A DNA stretch of 64,000 nt, taken from NCBI RefSeq assembly GCF_015209965.1, contig NZ_MU158692.1, positions 231,311 to 295,310 on the forward strand, given 5' to 3'. Each line of letters begins with the position of its first letter. Position 1 is the first letter of the stretch. Of the stretch, positions 60,265 through 64,000 are shown piece by piece. Below the pieces are notes generated by a model. It was not told the DNA's origin. It saw only the letters and a list, made by a program, of their open reading frames with translations, and did not search any database. This stretch comes from Sphingobacterium pedocola (GTDB lineage: Bacteria > Bacteroidota > Bacteroidia > Sphingobacteriales > Sphingobacteriaceae). Both the position numbers and the translations under genes were made by a program.

Positions 60265-61302
60265 ATGAAGGTTTTTATGAACTTTAGAGCATTGGTCTTC
60301 AGCTTATCTCTCGTATTCGCGGGATCGCTGGCTTTTACAAGTCTATTTTACGAAAATAACTGGACTCACTTTGTACTCATATTTTTCGTCTCGCTTGTGG
60401 TGAGTTACATCGCATTGGACAATATTTTCCAGACCTATATCAATAAAAGGATTAGTAATATTTACAAACTAATAAATAACCTGAAACTGGGTAAAGATAT
60501 CCAAAATGTATTAGCACAACATTCCAGCGACGATCCCATTAAAGATGCAGAGCAAAAAGTACGCGATTGGGCAACACAGAAAGTCTCCGAAATTGACAAG
60601 CTCAAAGAGCAGGAGAAGTTCCGGAGAGAATTCCTGTCCAATATTTCGCACGAATTCAAAACACCCTTATTTTCGATACAGGGCTATATCGAGACCATGC
60701 AAGATGGTATGATAGAAGAAGATCAAGAGATGGCGCTTATCTTTTTGGATAAAGCAGCAAAAAACATCGATCGACTCACCTACCTGATCAATGATTTGGA
60801 CGAAATCTCCAAATTGGAATCAGGGAAAATTTCGCTAAATATTCAAAAGTTTGATATTGTTTCCCTTATTACAGAGACCGCAGAACAATTAATCGACAAG
60901 GCGAAAAAGAACAACATTAGCCTCACCACCAATCTAAAAAATAACAACGCCATATTTGTAAAAGCCGATCGTTTAAAAATACAGCAGGTATTAATCAATT
61001 TAATTGATAATTCACTGAAATACGGCAAAATAAATGGCAAAACTACGATCAGTGTGTTTCCACTTATCGATCAAATTCTCGTGGAAGTAACCGACAACGG
61101 CTATGGAATTGAAGAAAAAAATTTATCCCGGGTTTTTGAACGATTCTATCGCACAGACAAAAGTCGATCGCGGGATATTGGGGGCTCCGGTCTAGGGCTT
61201 TCCATTGTTAAGCATATATTAGAAGCCCACCAACAAACGGTGAACGTAAGAAGTACAGAAGGAGTCGGCACCACGTTTGGATTTACGTTGGCAAAAAGTT
61301 GA
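60265..61302 (+). CDS. membrane sensor histidine kinase (PhoR-like)
   Basis: 346 residues from the ATG at 60265; ATG 60250 and TTG 60247 are alternative starts. Two N-terminal helices with almost no periplasmic loop (about 5-50), a linker, HisKA with NISHEFKTPL (phospho-acceptor His about 129) and HATPase with LINLIDNSLKYG, DNGYGI, FERFYRTD and GSGLGLSIVK. The short sensor region and the phosphate genes downstream suggest PhoR. No response regulator gene adjoins it. Confidence 0.9.
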   Translation: MKVFMNFRALVFSLSLVFAGSLAFTSLFYENNWTHFVLIFFVSLVVSYIALDNIFQTYINKRISNIYKLINNLKLGKDIQNVLAQHSSDDPIKDAEQKVRDWATQKVSEIDKLKEQEKFRREFLSNISHEFKTPLFSIQGYIETMQDGMIEEDQEMALIFLDKAAKNIDRLTYLINDLDEISKLESGKISLNIQKFDIVSLITETAEQLIDKAKKNNISLTTNLKNNNAIFVKADRLKIQQVLINLIDNSLKYGKINGKTTISVFPLIDQILVEVTDNGYGIEEKNLSRVFERFYRTDKSRSRDIGGSGLGLSIVKHILEAHQQTVNVRSTEGVGTTFGFTLAKS

Positions 61303-61329
61303 AACAAATAAGACATTAAACCCGTTAAA

Positions 61330-61364
61330 CTTAACATTAACTTAACATTAAGGTTATACTTTTG
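61330..61364 (+). promoter_or_regulatory. phosphate-operon promoter with Pho-box-like tandem repeats
   Basis: Two identical 11-base units CTTAACATTAA (61330-61340, 61341-61351) stand head to tail, followed by TACTTTTG (61357-61364), a full -7 match. The repeats occupy the -33 region, which lacks TTG, as in activator-dependent promoters. The 11-base period equals that of PhoB boxes. Confidence 0.6.
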
Positions 61365-61382
61365 TAGCAAATATTTATCATT

Positions 61383-62030
61383 ATGTCTTTAAATAGCATT
61401 TTTCAGTATTTTGTCCCAAAGGACAAAAAGTTCTTTCCCCTATTTGAACAGGCCGGAGCCAATTTGATCGAAATGGCGAAGTTGTTGAAAGAAAGTGTCA
61501 ACAGCACAGACTTAGAGATCAGAAAAGAAATATCCAAAACGTTAGAAGACCTTGAACATACCGGCGATAACATTACCCACCAGATCCACTTAGAATTAGG
61601 TAGAAATTTCATCACTCCTTTTGATCGCGAAGATATTCATGCCTTAGCCAGTTCACTGGATGATGTTGCAGATTTTATCCACGGCGCTTCAAATAGAATG
61701 GAATTGTACAAAGTGGAGAAACCGAGTCAAGCTATGATTGAAATATCAGACTTGATACTGGAAGCTACCGAACATGTCGCTACGGCATTATACGAACTGA
61801 AAGACCTCAAAAACATCCGAAATATAACGGATTCTTGCGTACGGATTAATAGCGTAGAGAACAAAGCAGATTATATATTTGACAAAGCGGTAGCTGATCT
61901 TTTCGAATACGAAAAAGATGCCATTACGCTTATCAAATATAAAGAGGTATTATCAGCGATGGAGGATGCTACTGATAAATGCGAGGATGTGGCGAATGTA
62001 TTAGAAAGCATTTTGGTTAAAAATGCATAA
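61383..62030 (+). CDS. DUF47 family protein (PhoU-like, Pit accessory)
   Basis: 215 residues, all-helical, soluble. IRKEISKTLEDLEHTGDNITHQIHLELGRNFITPFDREDIHALASSLDDVADFIHGA is the family's metal-binding E/D-rich core. DUF47 proteins are encoded before Pit transporters and are thought to regulate or assist them; here pit follows after 27 bases. Confidence 0.92.
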   Translation: MSLNSIFQYFVPKDKKFFPLFEQAGANLIEMAKLLKESVNSTDLEIRKEISKTLEDLEHTGDNITHQIHLELGRNFITPFDREDIHALASSLDDVADFIHGASNRMELYKVEKPSQAMIEISDLILEATEHVATALYELKDLKNIRNITDSCVRINSVENKADYIFDKAVADLFEYEKDAITLIKYKEVLSAMEDATDKCEDVANVLESILVKNA

Positions 62031-62057
62031 CCTCATTTTATTAAAGCATAATATATT

Positions 62058-63068
62058 ATGATAACAACATTATTAGTTGTCGTTATCGTTTTGGCTATTG
62101 CATTTGATTACATTAACGGTTTTCATGACGCAGCCAATTCTATTGCGACGGTAGTTTCGACCAAAGTGCTCACCCCTTTTATGGCCGTTCTTTGGGCAGC
62201 ATTATTCAATTTTGCCGCTTATTTTTATTTTACAGATCACAAAGTAGCCAATACAATTGCCAAGACAGTCCTTGAACAATACATCACGCTAGAAGTTATT
62301 TTTGCTGGACTCGTAGCCGCGATTTCCTGGAATCTATTTACTTGGTATTATGGCATTCCGTCCAGTTCATCACACACCTTAATTGGAGGATTTGCGGGAT
62401 CGGGCATGACATATGCGTTAATTCTAGGTGCAAATCCGCTTGAAGCGATCAATATCAGTGCAACATTAAAAATTATCTCCTTCATCGTCCTCGCGCCGGT
62501 GATCGGGATGGTGATATCCATCATCATTACATTAATCATTATTAATCTGGCCAAAAAATCACGTCCTTCTATTGCGGAGAAGTGGTTTAAAATCGGTCAG
62601 CTTATCTCCTCTGCGGCATTAAGTTTTGCACATGGAGGAAACGATGCACAAAAAGTTATGGGTATTATAGCTACCGCTTTAATTGCCCAGCAAGTGATCC
62701 CGAATTTTGAGTCTATGCCAGCTTGGGTACCTTTATCCTGTTATGTGGCTATCGCCGCGGGTACAATGAGCGGCGGATGGAAGATCGTAAAAACGATGGG
62801 TACTAAAATCACCAAAGTAACACCGTTGGAAGGCGTAAGTGCCGAAACAGCGGGGGCAATTACGTTGGGGATCACCGAACACTTTGGTATCCCAGCATCT
62901 ACTACGCATACCATTACCGGTTCGATTATAGGGGTCGGCGTGGTGAAGCGTGTATCAGCGGTACGCTGGGGTGTCACGATAAGTTTGTTGTGGGCCTGGG
63001 TGCTTACCATTCCGGTTAGCGCGGTATTAGGTGGGGTCACGTTAGTGATCATTCACTACATTTTATAG
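62058..63068 (+). CDS. pit: inorganic phosphate transporter, PiT family
   Basis: Low-affinity metal-phosphate/proton symporter of the inner membrane. 336 residues, about ten helices. The two inverted PiT signatures are INGFHDAANSIATVVSTKVL (about 19-38) and SFAHGGNDAQKVMGIIATAL (about 192-211), together with GIPSSSSHTLIGG and GIPASTTHTITGS. Transcribed with the DUF47 gene. Confidence 0.95.
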   Translation: MITTLLVVVIVLAIAFDYINGFHDAANSIATVVSTKVLTPFMAVLWAALFNFAAYFYFTDHKVANTIAKTVLEQYITLEVIFAGLVAAISWNLFTWYYGIPSSSSHTLIGGFAGSGMTYALILGANPLEAINISATLKIISFIVLAPVIGMVISIIITLIIINLAKKSRPSIAEKWFKIGQLISSAALSFAHGGNDAQKVMGIIATALIAQQVIPNFESMPAWVPLSCYVAIAAGTMSGGWKIVKTMGTKITKVTPLEGVSAETAGAITLGITEHFGIPASTTHTITGSIIGVGVVKRVSAVRWGVTISLLWAWVLTIPVSAVLGGVTLVIIHYIL

Positions 63069-63297
63069 TCTTTTACTGTCGTTTTATTACTACAATAAGA
63101 ATGAATTATTGATTTTCAATGAAAAAGAGTTGAAAAAATTTGTATGATATCATTGTAATCAGTAATTTTAGCCAATATTTTGGTGTTAAGCGCTTTAATA
63201 CAACAATATGACGCCCGCATTATTTTTGGCATCGTTATTGTTAAGTTATGTTAAATTGAGAACAATTAAAATTTTAATAACCTTTAAACAAAAGAGT

Positions 63298-64000
63298 ATG
63301 AACTATTCTACAATTAAAAAAACAGCTGTTGCAGCTTCTCTAGTAGCCGCTTTAGGCTTTGCTGAGACTGCACAAGCTCAAACTCCTACTGTATTTGGCG
63401 GTAGATCACAATACAGAACTTGGTCAATCGGTGTACAAGGTGGTATCACTACTCCTAACGTATTAATCGGTGGATCAAACAACTTCGGTCAGAAAGTTGG
63501 TCTTTTCCAAAATAAAGTAGCTGAATACTACGGTTTAACTATCCGTAAACAATTCTCTCCTTTATTCGGTTTAGAATTAGAAGGTAACCGTGGTAACATC
63601 AAAACATATAACCACGATGTATCTGGTCCTGCTTCAGAGAACTCTTTAGGTGCTCAATCGGCAAAAACAGAAGTTAACTGGGCTGGTAGCTTGAATGGTG
63701 TATTCCAATTGGGTACAGTAGACTTCTTAAGAAGAGAAAATGCGGTTAATTTCTATGCTAAAGTAGGTTTAGGTGTGTTAGCGAACAATCCTGTACAATA
63801 CGCAGACAATGACTTCTCTGGAACTGAGGTTTACAATGAAAAAGGTAACTGGGGTGAAGAAATTTTCGGAGATCGCGAGCCTGTTGGAGACAGAGATTTC
63901 AAATTAGCAGCTTATGTACCAGTAGGTGTAGGTGTTAAATTCAAATTATCTGAAGTAGTTGCGTTGAACTTAGGTTACACCATGAACTTCACTGACGATA
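63298..64000 (+). CDS. OmpA-like outer-membrane protein (5' part, cut by window end)
   Basis: ATG at 63298, open to the window end (234 codons). Signal peptide about 1-27 (KKTAVAASLVAALGFAETAQAQT). The body has alternating strands (SIGVQGGITTPNVLIGG, YYGLTIRKQFSPLFGLELEGN, VNFYAKVGLGV) like the N-terminal barrel of Bacteroidota OmpA-family proteins. A C-terminal peptidoglycan-binding domain would lie outside the window. Uniform use of GGT, CGT, AAC and TTC codons suggests high expression. TATTTTTG at 63221-63228 is a weak -7 candidate. Confidence 0.85.
   Translation, partial: MNYSTIKKTAVAASLVAALGFAETAQAQTPTVFGGRSQYRTWSIGVQGGITTPNVLIGGSNNFGQKVGLFQNKVAEYYGLTIRKQFSPLFGLELEGNRGNIKTYNHDVSGPASENSLGAQSAKTEVNWAGSLNGVFQLGTVDFLRRENAVNFYAKVGLGVLANNPVQYADNDFSGTEVYNEKGNWGEEIFGDREPVGDRDFKLAAYVPVGVGVKFKLSEVVALNLGYTMNFTDD

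Noticed and set aside
1..64000. CRISPR array, prophage, insertion sequence, tRNA or rRNA
   Set aside because: No regularly spaced repeats, transposase or integrase genes, or recognisable RNA gene sequences were found on either strand; the only dispersed repeats are the composite element and the shared promoter blocks.

Overview
The window reads as chromosome of a Bacteroidota bacterium of the Sphingobacteriaceae (Sphingobacterium-like). This rests on gene content (Bacteroidota-type NADH dehydrogenase operon with a short NuoG, DUF5686 outer-membrane protein, ExbB-ExbD-ExbD-TonB operon with a PstS-like lipoprotein, SusC-like barrel protein), on start sites without Shine-Dalgarno sequences, and on promoters of the Bacteroidota form TTG-N17-23-TAnnTTTG. 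Almost everything is housekeeping or envelope chromosome. I see no prophage, insertion sequence, CRISPR array, tRNA or rRNA.

Layout. 0.1-9.4 kb: pgi, frameshifted prfB, dcd, a phosphopantetheinyl transferase, an AI-2E-family permease, an enoyl-CoA hydratase and a large DUF5686 protein. 9.6-22.6 kb: a complete 14-gene nuoA-N operon on the minus strand, the proton-pumping entry to respiration. 22.9-29.3 kb: a TonB energising operon (exbB, two exbD, tonB, a small membrane protein, a PstS-like lipoprotein, a TPR protein). 29.5-33 kb: SUI1/YciH factor, a lipid-kinase-like protein, metK behind a probable SAM-II-type riboswitch, and a Tat-exported Dabb protein. 33-40 kb: a tightly overlapping membrane module (SpoIIM-like, membrane protein, DUF4129, DUF4350, MoxR ATPase, DUF58) with a divergent RDD gene. 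40-46.6 kb: fabD, an M16 peptidase, an outer-membrane barrel protein with a CBM9-like partner, and rnhB. 47.2-55.2 kb: YfhO-like protein, Ktr/Trk potassium uptake pair, AsmA-like protein and rsgA. 55.3-64 kb: polA, a MORN-repeat protein, psd, a PhoR-like kinase, a DUF47-pit phosphate uptake pair behind Pho-box-like repeats, and the start of an OmpA-like porin cut by the window end.

The most interesting non-coding signals are: a composite intergenic element present twice in opposite orientation (about 3.66-4.04 kb and 46.7-47.1 kb), with conserved flanking modules and a copy-specific central inverted repeat; a two-part promoter element shared by the nuo and SpoIIM operons; a 67-bp perfect palindrome at 22.88 kb; the metK leader RNA; the tandem 11-bp repeats before the phosphate genes; and near-leaderless promoters of prfB and the phosphopantetheinyl transferase gene that share a 15-bp sequence. 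I did not find a convincing wholly new protein system. The closest candidates are the MoxR-SpoIIM-RDD membrane module and the dispersed intergenic element.
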